DNA of 64,000 nucleotides, taken from Ferrovaceae bacterium (GTDB lineage: Bacteria; Pseudomonadota; Gammaproteobacteria; Burkholderiales; Ferrovaceae). Location: contig DAICZS010000007.1 of NCBI GenBank assembly GCA_027311025.1, forward strand, positions 1 to 64,000, written 5' to 3'. The translations under genes and the position numbers were made by a program. This document shows positions 1-10,728 of this stretch, piece after piece. The first letter of the stretch is position 1; every line of letters starts with the position of its first letter. The notes under the pieces were generated by a model. It searched no databases, was not told the origin of the DNA, and saw only the letters and a program-made list of their open reading frames with translations.

Positions 1-311
1 TCGTGAGACAGTTTGGTCCCTATCTGCAGTGGGCGTTGGAAGTTTGAGGGGGGCTGCTCCTAGTACGAGAGGACCGGAGTGGACGAACCTCTGGTGTACC
101 GGTTATGACGCCAGTCGTATTGCCGGGTAGCTATGTTCGGAAGAGATAACCGCTGAAAGCATCTAAGCGGGAAACTTGCCTCAAGATGAGACTTCCCTGA
201 GGGTATAACCCTCCTGAAGGTTCGTTCGAGACCAGGACGTTGATAGGTCGGGTGTGGAAGCGCAGTAATGCGTTAAGCTAACCGATACTAATTGGCCGTG
301 AGGCTTGATCC
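1..311 (+). rRNA. rrl: 23S ribosomal RNA, 3' end (partial)
   Basis: The first bases are the conserved 3' end of large-subunit rRNA. The sarcin-ricin loop region (AGTACGAGAGGACC, near 61-74) is present, followed by the domain VI helices and the terminal GTTAAGCTAACCGATACTAATTGGCC-type segment around 270-300. The 5' part lies outside the window. The exact mature end is estimated from the closing sequence GAGGCTTGATC. The short reading frames on either strand here are not genes. Confidence 0.95.
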
Positions 312-409
312 TATAATCGCAGGCATCTGCCTGCAGGCTCATGAAACGATCTAACCCCGAAAGAAACAAAAAACTTTACTTCTTCCAGTAGTGCCAACCG
401 ACAACCCTT

Positions 410-525
410 TGTTTGGCGGCCATAGCGTCTTGGACCCACCCCTTCCCATCTCGAACAGGGCCGTGAAACGAGATTGCGCCGATGATAGTGTGGATTACCC
501 ATGCGAAAGTAGGTCACCGCCAGAC
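410..525 (+). rRNA. rrf: 5S ribosomal RNA
   Basis: The sequence matches the proteobacterial 5S pattern: GTTTGGCGGCCATAGCG at the 5' end, then CCCACCCCTTCCCATCTCGAAC, then a GCGCCGATGATAGTGTGG segment and a closing CACCGCCAGAC. The two ends form the terminal helix (411-419 with 517-525, one G-U pair). The 98-base spacer after 23S holds no tRNA. The length of about 116 nt is normal. Confidence 0.95.
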
Positions 526-554
526 TCCCCATGCGCCTTAACCGGCTCACAATT

Positions 555-590
555 AGCCCCGCTGATGATTCAGCGGGGCTTTTTGCTTTT
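555..590 (+). terminator. Intrinsic terminator of the rRNA operon
   Basis: A perfect 11-bp stem, AGCCCCGCTGA (555-565) with TCAGCGGGGCT (570-580), has a 4-nt loop and is followed by TTTTTGCTTTTT. It sits 30 bases after the 5S rRNA and just before the convergent ldcA stop codon. On the minus strand the T-tract is missing, so it probably works mainly for the rRNA operon. Confidence 0.93.
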
Positions 591-1571
591 TCAGGCGTTG
601 TAGTGGCTCAAGCGGAGCTGGTAATGACGTTCGTCCAGCATGGTGATGGCCACATGCCCCCCGACTGGCAGGGTAATTTTGTCGCGCACGTGCCCAAAGG
701 GCAGGTTCTGCAGCACGGGTGCGTGAATCCATCCTTTCAGGAAATCAATGACGCTTTTAAGGGTGTAGGAAGCCGCCGAGGCAGTGGTGGGTTCACACCT
801 GTTGAATTGGCCCAAAAGTATGGCGCGTTGCTTCTGCAAGATTCCGGCATGCAACAGCTGCAGCAACATGCGTTCAATCTTGTACGGCTCTTCGTTGACC
901 TCCTCCAGAAACAGGATGCCATCTTCAAGATAGGGCATGTACGGTGTGCCCGCCAGATGTGCCACGAGGGAGAGGTTGCCGCCCCAAAGCGTGCCTTCAA
1001 TACCCGAGCCCACCTGGGATCGCAGCAGACGTCCGGCTTCACCATCCGAAGCAGAAAAGGGCATTTTGATGGGTGGCGTATCGTGGGTGGCTGACTGCAG
1101 CATCTGTTCAAAATGTATGGCATGCAAGGCGCTACGCTGATAGTGCCCAAAGTCGGGACAAGCCATGGGGCCGGCAAAACTGACCATGCCGGTTTGCGCC
1201 AGCAGCGCTAAATGCAAGGCCGTCAAGTCACTAAAACCCACGATGACTTTTCCTGACCGGGCAATCGCCTCGAAATCCAGCCCGGGCAAGAGGCGCGTGA
1301 TGCCATAGCCGCCGCGTGCCGCCATGATCATGTCAACTTCGGGGTTCTGGATCAGTGCGTTGAAATCATTCAGACGGTCAAAGTCGGTTCCTGCAAAATA
1401 CTCCCAGCGGTCGTTGGCGTGTGGCGCCACCATAACGCGATAACCTTGTTCAGTCAGGTAGAGGGCTGCAATCTCCAGCGAACCGGGTTCGGTAATGAAG
1501 CCGGAAGGGGCGCAGATGCCAATCGTGGCGCCGGGTCGAAGCCGGCGGGGCAGGGGCGTTGTCGTGCTCAT
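591..1571 (-). CDS. ldcA: LD-carboxypeptidase (muramoyltetrapeptide carboxypeptidase)
   Basis: A 326-residue peptidase of the S66 family, which removes the terminal D-alanine from murein tetrapeptides during cytoplasmic peptidoglycan recycling. The expected Ser-Glu-His triad is visible: Ser114 in VGFSD, Glu223 or Glu224 in FLEEVNE, and His294 in PFGHV, spaced as in characterised LdcA. No signal peptide is seen. The ATG overlaps the maeB stop as ATGA, so the two genes are probably co-transcribed and translationally coupled. The microcin-immunity relative MccF belongs to the same family, but the chromosomal context fits recycling. Confidence 0.9.
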   Translation of the reverse strand: MSTTTPLPRRLRPGATIGICAPSGFITEPGSLEIAALYLTEQGYRVMVAPHANDRWEYFAGTDFDRLNDFNALIQNPEVDMIMAARGGYGITRLLPGLDFEAIARSGKVIVGFSDLTALHLALLAQTGMVSFAGPMACPDFGHYQRSALHAIHFEQMLQSATHDTPPIKMPFSASDGEAGRLLRSQVGSGIEGTLWGGNLSLVAHLAGTPYMPYLEDGILFLEEVNEEPYKIERMLLQLLHAGILQKQRAILLGQFNRCEPTTASAASYTLKSVIDFLKGWIHAPVLQNLPFGHVRDKITLPVGGHVAITMLDERHYQLRLSHYNA

Positions 1572-3838
1572 GGGCGATGTTGGGCGTCTACGACGGTCAG
1601 CGCTGTCATGTTGACGATGCGACGCACCGTGGCAGTGGGCGTCAGGATATGTGCTGGCGCATTGACTCCAAGAAGAATGGGGCCCACCGTCACGTTGTCT
1701 CCAATGACGCGAACCAGGTTGTAAGCGATGTTGGCTGCATCCAGCGTGGGCATGATCAAAAGATTGGCGCGTCCCGTAAGGCGCGAGCCGGGCATGACGC
1801 GCTGCCGGATTTCGTCCGAAATGGCGGCATCGGCGTGCATTTCACCGTCAATTTCCAGTTTGGGCAGGCGCTGCTGGATCAGCTCCAGGGCCTTGCGCAT
1901 TTTGAGTGAAGACGTTGAATTCGAACTTCCAAACGAGGAGTGCGACAGCAGGGCCACTCGCGGCACTATGCCAAAGCGCTGCACCTCTTCTGCTGCCATG
2001 GTCACGATGTCGGCCATTTGTTCTGCTGTAGGGTCGGTATTGACGTAGGTATCACAGATGAAAAAAGTGCCCTTGGGGTTGAGTAGTACATTCATCGCGG
2101 CCGGGGTGGAGGTGCCAGGCTTGAGCCCCAGGACATTTTTTACATAATGCAGATGCGCTGCGTAGCGTCCAATGCAACCACAGATCATGCCATCAGCCTC
2201 GCCGCGTTTGACCATGAGGGCTGAAGTGAGTGTAGGTTCGCGGTAGACCTCGTGTTTTGCCAGTTGCGGGGTCACGCCGTGACGCTCCATGATCTGGTGG
2301 TAGAGCTGCCAGTATTCGCGATAGCGGGGGTCTGAGTTGACGTTGACCATTTCAAATTCATGGTCCGGCCGGATGCGCAACCCCAACCGTTTTATCCGCA
2401 TCATGATGACTTCAGGGCGACCGATCAGGATGGGCTGGGCAAGGCGCTCGTCGCAGACCGTTTGGACAGCCTGCAATACGCGTTCGTCTTCACCTTCTGA
2501 GAAAACGACGCGACGCGGCGAGGCCTTGGCCCTGGCAAATACCGGACGCATGACGAGCCCGGAGTGATAGACGAATTGATTCAGGCGATCGCGGTAAGCC
2601 CCCATGTCGTTGATGGGATTCGTGGCTACGCCGCTATCCATGGCAGCTTGCGCCACGGCTGAGGCGATCTTCACGATGAGTCGCGGATCGAAAGGTTTCG
2701 GGATCAGATAATCAGCCCCAAACGCCATGGGTTGGCTGCCATAAGCTTCAGTAACGATATCGGACTGTTCAGCCCTGGACAGCTCGGCAATTGCATGCAC
2801 GGCGGCAATTTTCATGGGCTCGTTGATGGTCGTGGCACCAACGTCCAGCGCACCGCGGAAAATGAAAGGGAAACACAGGACATTATTGACCTGATTGGGG
2901 TAATCCGAACGGCCGGTGGCGATGATGGCATCACTGCGTACGGCGCGTACAAGCTCCGGCAGGATTTCAGGCTCCGGGTTGGCAAGTGCCAGGATCAGCG
3001 GTTTATCCGTCATGGCGCGTACCATTTCCTGTTTGAGTACGCCCCCTGCCGAGAGGCCCAAAAAGACGTCCGCCCCCGGAATGACTTCGGCCAGGGTGCG
3101 CGCGGCAGTGTCCTGGCAATAACGTGCCTTGTTGGGGTCCATCAGTTCCTTGCGGCCGGTGTAGACCACGCCGGCAAGATCCGTGACGACGATGTGTTCG
3201 CGCGGCATCCCAAGTGCCACCAGCATGTCCAGGCAGGACAGGGCGGCGGCACCGGCGCCCGAGGTGACGAGGCGTACCTTGCCGATGTCCTTGCCAACCA
3301 CGGCAAGGCCATTCAGGATGGCTGCCGCCACGATGATTGCGGTGCCATGCTGGTCGTCATGAAATACAGGGATTTTGAGGCGTTCGCGCAGCCGTCGTTC
3401 GACCTCGAAGCATTCCGGGGCCTTGATGTCCTCCAGGTTGATGCCTCCAAATGTAGGTTCCAGCGCCGCGATGGCATCTACCAGCTTGTCCACATTGTTT
3501 TCGTTGAGTTCGATGTCGAAACAATCGATTCCGGCAAACTTTTTGAACAGGACGACTTTGCCCTCCATCACGGGCTTTGCGGCGAGAGGCCCGATGTTGC
3601 CCAGCCCCAGGACTGCGGTTCCATTGGTGACAACGCCCACCAGATTGGCGCGCCCGGTCAGAAAGCGGGCTTCCTCCGGGTTGTCCACAATGGCTTCACA
3701 GGCTGCGGCCACCCCTGGGGTATAGGCCAACCCCAGGTCTGCCTGGGTGGCCAGGGGCTTGGTCGGACTGATTTCAATTTTTCCAGGTGTGGGGTAGCGG
3801 TGATAGTCCAGTGCATTCTTGCGCAGATCGTCCAACAT
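1568..3838 (-). CDS. maeB: NADP-dependent malic enzyme with phosphotransacetylase-like C-terminal domain
   Basis: A 756-residue protein of the two-domain MaeB type. Residues 1 to about 430 are a malic enzyme (oxidative decarboxylation of malate to pyruvate), with the early YTPGVA motif, a [14 protein letters not shown] nucleotide-binding segment and the FHDDQHGTA metal-site region. The remainder resembles phosphotransacetylase (SEGEDERVL, then a PTLDAAN segment), which in this family is regulatory and senses acetyl-CoA. Length is typical. It is the first gene of a maeB-ldcA unit and divergent from aroC. Confidence 0.93.
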   Translation of the reverse strand: MLDDLRKNALDYHRYPTPGKIEISPTKPLATQADLGLAYTPGVAAACEAIVDNPEEARFLTGRANLVGVVTNGTAVLGLGNIGPLAAKPVMEGKVVLFKKFAGIDCFDIELNENNVDKLVDAIAALEPTFGGINLEDIKAPECFEVERRLRERLKIPVFHDDQHGTAIIVAAAILNGLAVVGKDIGKVRLVTSGAGAAALSCLDMLVALGMPREHIVVTDLAGVVYTGRKELMDPNKARYCQDTAARTLAEVIPGADVFLGLSAGGVLKQEMVRAMTDKPLILALANPEPEILPELVRAVRSDAIIATGRSDYPNQVNNVLCFPFIFRGALDVGATTINEPMKIAAVHAIAELSRAEQSDIVTEAYGSQPMAFGADYLIPKPFDPRLIVKIASAVAQAAMDSGVATNPINDMGAYRDRLNQFVYHSGLVMRPVFARAKASPRRVVFSEGEDERVLQAVQTVCDERLAQPILIGRPEVIMMRIKRLGLRIRPDHEFEMVNVNSDPRYREYWQLYHQIMERHGVTPQLAKHEVYREPTLTSALMVKRGEADGMICGCIGRYAAHLHYVKNVLGLKPGTSTPAAMNVLLNPKGTFFICDTYVNTDPTAEQMADIVTMAAEEVQRFGIVPRVALLSHSSFGSSNSTSSLKMRKALELIQQRLPKLEIDGEMHADAAISDEIRQRVMPGSRLTGRANLLIMPTLDAANIAYNLVRVIGDNVTVGPILLGVNAPAHILTPTATVRRIVNMTALTVVDAQHRP

Positions 3839-3890
3839 GAAGTCCTCTCTGTCGGCAGGTAGGGGGCCGATGCGCCCTTGGTAGGGACAG

Positions 3891-3917
3891 TTGTAAAGCT
3901 GCCCGATACGCTATGTT
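3891..3917 (+). promoter_or_regulatory. Possible sigma-70 promoter of aroC
   Basis: TTGTAA (3891-3896) and TATGTT (3912-3917), separated by 15 bases, lie in the 114-base gap between the divergent maeB and aroC genes. The spacer is shorter than ideal, so this is only a weak prediction. Confidence 0.3.
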
Positions 3918-3952
3918 AAACTCTGGCGATCAATTAGGCGAGGTTCCACTGC

Positions 3953-5053
3953 ATGTCCGGCAATACCCTGGGTCGTTTATTTTGCGTCACTTCCTTTGGC
4001 GAAAGTCATGGCCCGGCGCTGGGTTGCGTGGTGGACGGCTGCCCCCCCGGCCTGGAGATTTCCGAGGCAGATATCCAGCACGAATTGAATCGGCGCAAAC
4101 CGGGAACCTCCCGACATGTCACGCAGCGTCGGGAGTCCGATCGGGTTGAAATTCTTTCGGGTGTATTCGAGGGACGGACCACGGGGACGCCGATTGGGCT
4201 GCTGATTCGTAACGAGGACCAGCGCTCGCAGGATTACGGCAAGATTGCCCAGAAGTTTCGCCCCGGGCATGCCGACTATACCTACCTGCAAAAGTATGGC
4301 ATCCGGGATTACCGGGGTGGCGGGCGCTCTTCTGCACGCGAAACGGCAGTGCGCGTCGCGGCAGGAGCGATTGCCAAAAAATGGCTGAACCAGCGCTATG
4401 GCGTCAGCATTCGGGGCTATCTGGCACAACTGGGGCCGCATGTCATTCCATTTCATGACTGGTCCGCGGTGGACGGCAATCCCTTCTTTGCAGCCAATGC
4501 CAGCGTCGTTCCCGAGCTGGAGGCGTACATGGATGCACTGAGAAAGTCGGGTGACTCCATCGGCGCGCGGGTTAACGTGGTTGCCAGCGGTGTGCCCGTG
4601 GGGTGGGGCGAACCCGTATATGACCGCCTGGATGCCGAAATTGCTTATGCCATGATGAGCATCAACGCCGTCAAGGGCGTTGAAATCGGTGCGGGGTTTG
4701 CCAGCATTGTGCAGAAGGGCACCGAGCATGGGGATGAAATGACCCCCCAGGGGTTTCTTTCCAATCGCGCGGGGGGCGTACTGGGCGGAATATCCACCGG
4801 ACAGGACATCCTGGTCAGCATGGCCATCAAGCCAACCTCCAGCATTCGCTTGCCCAGACAGTCCCTGGATTTGACCGGGCAGCCAGCCACGGTGGAGACC
4901 ACAGGCCGCCATGACCCTTGTGTGGGTATTCGTGCCACCCCCATTGCCGAGGCCATGTTGGCACTCGTGTTGATGGATCATGCGCTGCGTCACAGGGCGC
5001 AGAATGCCGACGTGGTTTCACCCCTTTCTCCCATTCCAGCCAGTCCTTCCTGA
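3953..5053 (+). CDS. aroC: Chorismate synthase
   Basis: A 366-residue enzyme that converts 5-enolpyruvylshikimate 3-phosphate to chorismate with reduced FMN, the last step of the shikimate pathway. Family hallmarks are GESHGPALG near residue 17, a GRSSARETA segment near 127-135, and [15 protein letters not shown] near 270. Length is normal. It lies upstream of the leu and trp genes, whose tryptophan branch uses its product. The ATG follows a GAGGTT-like ribosome site. Confidence 0.97.
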   Translation: MSGNTLGRLFCVTSFGESHGPALGCVVDGCPPGLEISEADIQHELNRRKPGTSRHVTQRRESDRVEILSGVFEGRTTGTPIGLLIRNEDQRSQDYGKIAQKFRPGHADYTYLQKYGIRDYRGGGRSSARETAVRVAAGAIAKKWLNQRYGVSIRGYLAQLGPHVIPFHDWSAVDGNPFFAANASVVPELEAYMDALRKSGDSIGARVNVVASGVPVGWGEPVYDRLDAEIAYAMMSINAVKGVEIGAGFASIVQKGTEHGDEMTPQGFLSNRAGGVLGGISTGQDILVSMAIKPTSSIRLPRQSLDLTGQPATVETTGRHDPCVGIRATPIAEAMLALVLMDHALRHRAQNADVVSPLSPIPASPS

Positions 5054-5132
5054 GGGTCCTGCAGGCGCCGGGCATCTGTTCGATCCGGGCGCACTATGTC
5101 ATAATTTACGGTCAATTTGAGGCTGTAACTCT

Positions 5133-6539
5133 ATGAATCCCTTATCGCTCTACGAAAAACTCTGGCAGTCGCATGTGGTTCGTGAAGAATCAGACGGCAC
5201 AGCCTTGCTCTACATTGATCGACACCTTGTTCACGAAGTCACCAGCCCGCAGGCGTTTGAGGGGCTGCGCCTCGCCCACCGCGACCTGTGGCGTGTGGGT
5301 TCCATTCTGGCCACGGCCGACCACAACACCCCGACCACCAACCAGAAGGTCATCGCGGACCCTGTTTCCAGGTTGCAGGTGGATACTCTGGACGACAACT
5401 GCCGTCGCTATGGCATTACGGAATATCCCATGGGGGACCACCGCCAGGGCATCGTCCATGTAATCGGTCCGGAACAGGGCGCCACGCTGCCAGGCATGAC
5501 CGTCGTCTGCGGCGACTCCCACACCAGTACCCATGGCGCATTTGCCGCACTGGCCATGGGCATTGGTACTTCCGAAGTGGAACATGTGATGGCCACGCAG
5601 ACCCTGCTGTCGCGCAAGGCCAAGATCATGCAGGTTAATGTGGAAGGCGTTTTGCGACCGGGTGTGACGGCCAAGGACGTGGCGTTGGCGATCATCGGCC
5701 ATATCGGTACGGCTGGCGGAACGGGTCATGCCATCGAGTTTGCAGGTTCGGTCATCCGTGGCCTGTCCATGGAAGGGCGCATGACCTTATGCAACATGGC
5801 TATCGAGGCCGGCGCGCGCGCGGGCATGGTGGCTGTGGATGACGTCACCCTGCGTTATCTTGAGGGGCGGCCCTATGCGCCCAAGGGCGCTCAGTGGCAG
5901 GCTGCAGTGGCTTACTGGCGCACCCTGCACAGTGATGAAGGCGCCAGGTTTGACCAGAAGGTCACCCTCGATGCCGGTACCTTTGAGCCGCTCGTCACCT
6001 GGGGGACATCGCCAGAAATGGTTGTCTCGATCACGGGCCGGGTGCCCGATCCTGCCCTGGAATCAGACGTCACCCGACGCGAGGGCATGGAGCGGGCGTT
6101 ACGTTACATGGACTTGCAGCCCAACATGGCCATCAGCGATATCGCCATCGACAAGGTGTTCATCGGTTCCTGCACCAACTCGCGCCTTGAAGATCTGCGC
6201 GCTGCCGCTGCGGTACTCAAGGGGCGCAAGGTGGCTTCCAGCCTCAAGCTGGCATTGGTGGTTCCGGGGTCGGGGCTGGTCAAGGCAGCAGCTGAGGCGG
6301 AAGGGCTCGACAAGATTTTCATGGCGGCTGGATTTGAATGGCGCAATCCGGGCTGTTCCATGTGTCTTGGCATGAACGACGACCGCCTTTCGCCAGGAGA
6401 GCGCTGTGCCTCGACTTCCAACCGTAATTTTGAAGGGCGCCAGGGTGCGGGTGGCCGGACGCACCTCGTCAGCCCGCAAATGGCTGCAGCAGCGGCGGTG
6501 GCCGGGCATTTCGTTGATGTCCGGACTTTTTTAGATTGA
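5133..6539 (+). CDS. leuC: 3-isopropylmalate dehydratase, large subunit
   Basis: A 468-residue aconitase-family protein that, with LeuD, isomerises 2-isopropylmalate to 3-isopropylmalate in leucine synthesis. The three Fe-S ligand cysteines are seen in GSCTNS and CSMCLG, and the substrate-site segments [24 protein letters not shown] are intact. Length is typical. It starts the leuC-leuD-leuB-asd run. The 79-base upstream gap contains CATAAT at 5100-5105 as a possible -10 but no convincing -35, and I saw no leader peptide. Confidence 0.97.
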   Translation: MNPLSLYEKLWQSHVVREESDGTALLYIDRHLVHEVTSPQAFEGLRLAHRDLWRVGSILATADHNTPTTNQKVIADPVSRLQVDTLDDNCRRYGITEYPMGDHRQGIVHVIGPEQGATLPGMTVVCGDSHTSTHGAFAALAMGIGTSEVEHVMATQTLLSRKAKIMQVNVEGVLRPGVTAKDVALAIIGHIGTAGGTGHAIEFAGSVIRGLSMEGRMTLCNMAIEAGARAGMVAVDDVTLRYLEGRPYAPKGAQWQAAVAYWRTLHSDEGARFDQKVTLDAGTFEPLVTWGTSPEMVVSITGRVPDPALESDVTRREGMERALRYMDLQPNMAISDIAIDKVFIGSCTNSRLEDLRAAAAVLKGRKVASSLKLALVVPGSGLVKAAAEAEGLDKIFMAAGFEWRNPGCSMCLGMNDDRLSPGERCASTSNRNFEGRQGAGGRTHLVSPQMAAAAAVAGHFVDVRTFLD

Positions 6540-6551
6540 GGAACGCCTGAC

Positions 6552-7199
6552 ATGAAACAGTTCACGCCCTTGAATGGGTTGGTGGTACCGATTGATCGCT
6601 CCAATGTGGACACCGACGCCATCATTCCAAAACAGTTTCTCAAGTCCATTCTGCGCACCGGATTCGGCCCCAACCTGTTCGATGCCTGGCGCTATCTGGA
6701 CGAAGGGCAACCCGGACAGGACAACGCACGCCGGCCCATCAACCCTGACTTCGTGCTCAATCAGCAGCGCTATCAGGGCGCGCAGGTGTTGCTGGCACGC
6801 GAAAACTTTGGTTGCGGCTCCAGTCGCGAGCATGCGCCCTGGGCACTCGATGACTACGGCATTCGGGCCGTGATTGCTCCCAGCTTTGCGGACATTTTTT
6901 ACAACAACTGTTTCAAGAGCGGGTTGTTGCCCATCGTGCTGCCGGCAGACGTGGTGGACCAGTTGTTCCATGCTGTGGCAGCCCATCCGGGCTATCGCCT
7001 GGTAGTGGATCTTGCCGCACAAACCGTGACGACACCCGAGGGGGTGGCACATGGTTTTGCCGTGGATGAGTTTCGCAAATACTGCCTGCTCAATGGCCTC
7101 GACGAAATTGGCCTGACCCTTCGCCATGCCGATGAAATCCGCGCTTATGAAGCACGGCGGGCACAAAGTGAACCCTGGATTTTTGGAGTTTCTGCATGA
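6552..7199 (+). CDS. leuD: 3-isopropylmalate dehydratase, small subunit
   Basis: A 215-residue swivel-domain subunit that partners Leu[19 protein letters not shown] near residue 14 and [13 protein letters not shown] near residue 85 are diagnostic. It begins 12 bases after leuC and its stop overlaps the leuB start by 4 nt (ATGA), indicating coupled translation. Length matches the betaproteobacterial form. Confidence 0.97.
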   Translation: MKQFTPLNGLVVPIDRSNVDTDAIIPKQFLKSILRTGFGPNLFDAWRYLDEGQPGQDNARRPINPDFVLNQQRYQGAQVLLARENFGCGSSREHAPWALDDYGIRAVIAPSFADIFYNNCFKSGLLPIVLPADVVDQLFHAVAAHPGYRLVVDLAAQTVTTPEGVAHGFAVDEFRKYCLLNGLDEIGLTLRHADEIRAYEARRAQSEPWIFGVSA

Positions 7200-8269
7200 A
7201 GATTGCTGTATTGCCAGGAGACGGCATTGGCCCTGAAATTGTTGCGGAGGCCCTCAAGGTCCTTGACGTGTTTCGTAGTGAAGGCGTGTCACTCGAGACA
7301 GAAACAGGGGACATCGGCGGTGTGGCCGTAGATCGTCAGGGCGATCCCTTGCCGGCTGCCACGTTGGCCTTGTGCCAGGATGCCGAGGCCATCCTGTTTG
7401 GCTCCATCGGGGGGCCGCAGTACGACACGCTACCGCGCGAAATGCGTCCAGAGCGAGGGTTGTTGCGCTTGCGCAAGGCGCTCGACCTTTTTGCCAACCT
7501 GCGTCCCGCCCAGGTTTTTCCAGAACTCGCCGCAGCTTCCAGCCTCAAACCTGAAATCGTGGCAGGGCTCGACATCATGATCGTGCGCGAGCTCACAGGG
7601 GACATTTATTTCGGCGAGCCGCGCGGCATTGCCGTTAATGCGGCAGGCGAGCGCGTAGGAACCAACACCATGGTTTACAGCGAATCCGAGATTCGCCGTG
7701 TGGCCCATTGGGGGTTTCAGGCGGCACAACAACGCCGCCGCGAACTGTGTTCCGTTGACAAGATGAACGTACTTGAAACCACGCAGCTCTGGCGTGACGT
7801 CATGATGGAAGTCGCACCGCAATATCCCGATGTGAAATTGACGCACATGCTGGTAGACAATGCGGCCATGCAGCTGGTGCGCAATCCACGGCAGTTTGAC
7901 GTGATCGTGACGGGGAATTTGTTTGGCGACATCCTCTCCGATGAGGCTTCCATGCTCACCGGCTCGATTGGCATGCTGCCTTCGGCATCGCTCAACGCGG
8001 CTGGACAGGGTTTGTTCGAACCCATCCACGGAAGCGCTCCGGATATCGCAGGTCGGGGCATTGCCAATCCTTTGGCACAGATCCTGTCTGTATCGATGAT
8101 GTTCCGTTATTCGTTGAAGCGGCCGGACCTGGCTGATCGCGTTGATCGGGCAGTACGCAGCGTATTGCAGCAGGGCATCCGTACCGCGGATATTGCGCGC
8201 CCGGGCGAGACGGTGGCCAGCACGGCTAGAATGGGCGATGCGGTCGTTGCCGCATTGCGGGCTCAGTAA
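7196..8269 (+). CDS. leuB: 3-isopropylmalate dehydrogenase
   Basis: A 357-residue NAD-dependent decarboxylating dehydrogenase that forms 2-oxoisocaproate, the last leucine-specific step before transamination. It starts [15 protein letters not shown] and has the metal-binding [20 protein letters not shown] segment near residue 243 and the [13 protein letters not shown] adenine-binding loop. It is translationally coupled to leuD. Confidence 0.97.
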   Translation: MKIAVLPGDGIGPEIVAEALKVLDVFRSEGVSLETETGDIGGVAVDRQGDPLPAATLALCQDAEAILFGSIGGPQYDTLPREMRPERGLLRLRKALDLFANLRPAQVFPELAAASSLKPEIVAGLDIMIVRELTGDIYFGEPRGIAVNAAGERVGTNTMVYSESEIRRVAHWGFQAAQQRRRELCSVDKMNVLETTQLWRDVMMEVAPQYPDVKLTHMLVDNAAMQLVRNPRQFDVIVTGNLFGDILSDEASMLTGSIGMLPSASLNAAGQGLFEPIHGSAPDIAGRGIANPLAQILSVSMMFRYSLKRPDLADRVDRAVRSVLQQGIRTADIARPGETVASTARMGDAVVAALRAQ

Positions 8270-8290
8270 TGACTGGAGAGTGACGGAATC

Positions 8291-9415
8291 ATGTTGAAAG
8301 TGGGAATGGTGGGTTGGCGCGGTATGGTGGGCTCGGTCCTGATGCAACGGATGATCGAGGAACGGGACTTTGACCTCATTCACCCCGTTTTTTTCACGAC
8401 TTCCCAGGCTGGGGCGGCCGGACCGGACGTGGGCTACGGAGCCCAGCCCTTGCTGGATGCGCGCGATCTTACCGCTTTGGCTCAAATGGATATCATTATT
8501 TCCTGTCAGGGTGGGGACTATACCAACGAGGTCTTCGCTCCCCTGCGCGCCTCCGGTTGGAAGGGATACTGGATTGATGCCGCCTCGACGCTGCGCATGA
8601 AGGATCACGCCATCATCATCCTTGATCCGGTCAACCGGCCTGTGATTGATGCGGCGCTGGGTCGCGGCATTCGCGATTTCGTTGGCGGTAACTGCACTGT
8701 CAGCCTGATGTTGATGGCGATGGGTGGATTGTTCCGCAATGGTTGGGTGGAATGGGTGTCCGCCATGACTTACCAGGCTGCGTCGGGGGCGGGAGCCCAG
8801 AACATGCGTGAGCTCCTGCAGCAGATGGGTGCGTTGCATCGCGGCGTGGAATCACTTCTGGCGGATCCTGCTTCGGCCATTCTTGACATTGACCGGACCG
8901 TAGCTGAAGCCTTGCGCAACGGAACGTTGCCAATGGCCAATTTCCGTAACGTACCGCTTGCAGGAAGCCTGATTCCCTGGATTGACGTGCCCGTCGAACA
9001 CGGTCAGAGCAAGGAGGAATGGAAGGGTGGGGCCGAGTGCAACAAGATTCTCGGGTTGCCGCCGTTCCGCAGTCCGGGCAGCGTACCCATCGATGGTCTT
9101 TGTGTCCGCATCAGCGCCATGCGCTGTCATGCCCAGGGGCTGACGGTCAAGCTCAAACGCGATATCCCGTTGCAGGACATTGAGCAGGCGATTGCTTCGA
9201 GCAATGCCTGGGTCAAGGTCATTCCTAACGAACGGGAGGCCAGCGAGCGTCACCTCACTCCCGCCGCCGTTTCAGGAACGCTGAGTGTTCCCGTCGGCAG
9301 GTTGCACAAGCTTGCGATGGGTCCTGAATACCTGGGTGCCTTTACCGTGGGCGATCAATTGCTGTGGGGTGCAGCCGAGCCGCTGCGTCGCATGTTACGC
9401 ATTCTGGTGGATTGA
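8291..9415 (+). CDS. asd: Aspartate-semialdehyde dehydrogenase
   Basis: A 374-residue NADPH-dependent enzyme that reduces aspartyl phosphate to aspartate semialdehyde, feeding lysine, diaminopimelate, threonine and methionine synthesis. The N-terminal [15 protein letters not shown] is the NADP site and GGNCTVSLM holds the catalytic cysteine near residue 136. It belongs to the Gram-negative long form. It lies 21 bases after leuB and 2 bases before the FimV-like gene. Confidence 0.97.
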   Translation: MLKVGMVGWRGMVGSVLMQRMIEERDFDLIHPVFFTTSQAGAAGPDVGYGAQPLLDARDLTALAQMDIIISCQGGDYTNEVFAPLRASGWKGYWIDAASTLRMKDHAIIILDPVNRPVIDAALGRGIRDFVGGNCTVSLMLMAMGGLFRNGWVEWVSAMTYQAASGAGAQNMRELLQQMGALHRGVESLLADPASAILDIDRTVAEALRNGTLPMANFRNVPLAGSLIPWIDVPVEHGQSKEEWKGGAECNKILGLPPFRSPGSVPIDGLCVRISAMRCHAQGLTVKLKRDIPLQDIEQAIASSNAWVKVIPNEREASERHLTPAAVSGTLSVPVGRLHKLAMGPEYLGAFTVGDQLLWGAAEPLRRMLRILVD

Positions 9416-9417
9416 GC

Positions 9418-9918
9418 GTGCAGGCCCAATCAGAAGGCTGGCTGGACCAGGCGCTGCAGTTTTTGTCCCAGCTTCAGTGGCCCACACTGGAGGATGCTCA
9501 GGTCTGGAGCGAGATCCATCCCGATGCCGTCCTCTTGGGAGGCATCTTTCTGGGCTTGATCTGCCTGATCCTTGTGGTGGGCTGGTGGGTGGGCCGCAAG
9601 CCCGTGGCTGCTCAAATCCTTGAGGAGCCCCAAGTGGCTGCGCTGCCCGATCTGGAATTGCGTCTGGGAATTTCGCGCGAGGACCTCGCCGAAGTCGGCC
9701 TGCCCCTGCAGACCCCACCCCGATTGGCAGAGTCTGCCCCGATTTCCCTCATCATGACATCCCTGGAGGAGCTTTCCACGGAACACCTCATGGTGGTGGC
9801 GCGCTATTGTGTCTGGAAGGGTGACGCCGAGGGTGCGCGCGATGCAATCGCCCCCATCATGGTCCGAGGCGACTTGCAGCAAAGGCATGCAGCGCTGGCG
9901 TTACTGGAAGGTTGTTGA
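9418..9918 (+). CDS. Short FimV-like membrane protein (C-terminal FimV domain only)
   Basis: A small protein of 166 residues if translation begins at GTG 9418. It has one strongly hydrophobic segment (about residues 38-58) and a C-terminal piece (VARYCVWKGDAEGARDAI then a GDLQQRHAALALL stretch) like the TPR-type C-terminus of FimV. In related genomes the large FimV/TspA polar protein is encoded exactly here, between asd and truA. The LysM domain, long acidic region and signal peptide of full FimV are absent. The upstream in-frame start at 9364 would overlap asd by 52 bases and looks less likely. Confidence 0.7.
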   Translation: MQAQSEGWLDQALQFLSQLQWPTLEDAQVWSEIHPDAVLLGGIFLGLICLILVVGWWVGRKPVAAQILEEPQVAALPDLELRLGISREDLAEVGLPLQTPPRLAESAPISLIMTSLEELSTEHLMVVARYCVWKGDAEGARDAIAPIMVRGDLQQRHAALALLEGC

Positions 9919-9929
9919 CGCCAATCCTC

Positions 9930-10727
9930 ATGCGATACGCATTGGGAGTGGAATACGACGGTTCGGGGTATTGCGGGTGGCAGCGCCAGCCTGAACGCCT
10001 ATCCATCCAGGAGGCACTGGAATCCGCACTGACCGGCATTGCCAGCGAGCCCATTGCCGTGATTGCGGCCGGACGCACAGACAGGGGTGTTCATGCCTGT
10101 GGCCAGGTCGTTCATTTCGATACGCAGGCCCAGCGCCCGCTCACGGCTTGGGTGCGCGGCGTCAATGCGTTGCTGCCCTCCGGCATTGCCGTGCTTTGGG
10201 CCCATCCTGTCGAGCCAGGGTTTCATGCCCGCTTTTCCGCCCACAGCCGTTCGTATCAGTACCTGCTGCTCAACCACCCGGTTCGGCCCGCATTGATGGC
10301 TGGAAAATTGGGGTGGTATCATCACAGGCTGGATCTGGACCGAATGCGGCAAGGTGCGCGGTTTTTGCTGGGGCAGCATGATTTCAGTGCGTTCCGGGCA
10401 GCCGAATGTCAGGCAAAAACTCCGTTGAAAACGTTGTTGCAGGCGGACGTGGTGCAGCACGGGCCGGTGTTCAGGTTTTCTTTCACGGCAGATGCCTTCT
10501 TGCAGCACATGGTCCGCAACATGGTGGGGGCCTTGGTGGCCGTGGGCCATGGTAACGAGGCCCCTGCCTGGATTCTCGAGCTTTTGAAGTCGCGCAATCG
10601 TACTTTGGCAGCACCAACCTTTTCTCCCGATGGACTTTACTTGACCGGGGTGGGCTATGAGGCTCATTGGCATTTGCCACAACACACGTCACGGTGTGAC
10701 TCGATGCTAGGACCAGGAAATCCCTGA
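9930..10727 (+). CDS. truA: tRNA pseudouridine(38-40) synthase TruA
   Basis: Converts uridines 38-40 in the tRNA anticodon stem to pseudouridine. The opening RYALGVEYDGSGYCGWQRQ and the AAGRTDRGVHACGQ motif with the catalytic aspartate are unmistakable. Alignment favours ATG 9930 (265 residues). TTG codons at 9912 and 9915 are alternatives, closer to the GGAAGG at 9906, and would overlap the end of the FimV-like gene. Confidence 0.95.
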   Translation: MRYALGVEYDGSGYCGWQRQPERLSIQEALESALTGIASEPIAVIAAGRTDRGVHACGQVVHFDTQAQRPLTAWVRGVNALLPSGIAVLWAHPVEPGFHARFSAHSRSYQYLLLNHPVRPALMAGKLGWYHHRLDLDRMRQGARFLLGQHDFSAFRAAECQAKTPLKTLLQADVVQHGPVFRFSFTADAFLQHMVRNMVGALVAVGHGNEAPAWILELLKSRNRTLAAPTFSPDGLYLTGVGYEAHWHLPQHTSRCDSMLGPGNP

Positions 10728-10728
10728 C

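Noticed and set aside
312-409. tRNA gene in the 23S-5S spacer
   Set aside because: The spacer is 98 bases and shows no acceptor stem pairing, T-loop sequence or CCA end.
181-1177. Open frames across the rRNA operon and antisense to ldcA (for example 181-369, 311-550, 531-1094)
   Set aside because: They lie on rRNA or opposite a well-conserved gene, with no ribosome site and no recognisable protein motif.
2732-3862. Long 376-codon frame opposite maeB
   Set aside because: It is a shadow of the maeB reading frame in GC-rich sequence; its composition (many Gly, His, Gln) fits antisense translation.
7430-8839. 469-codon frame opposite leuB and asd
   Set aside because: It spans two unrelated conserved genes on the other strand and has no family similarity that I recognise.
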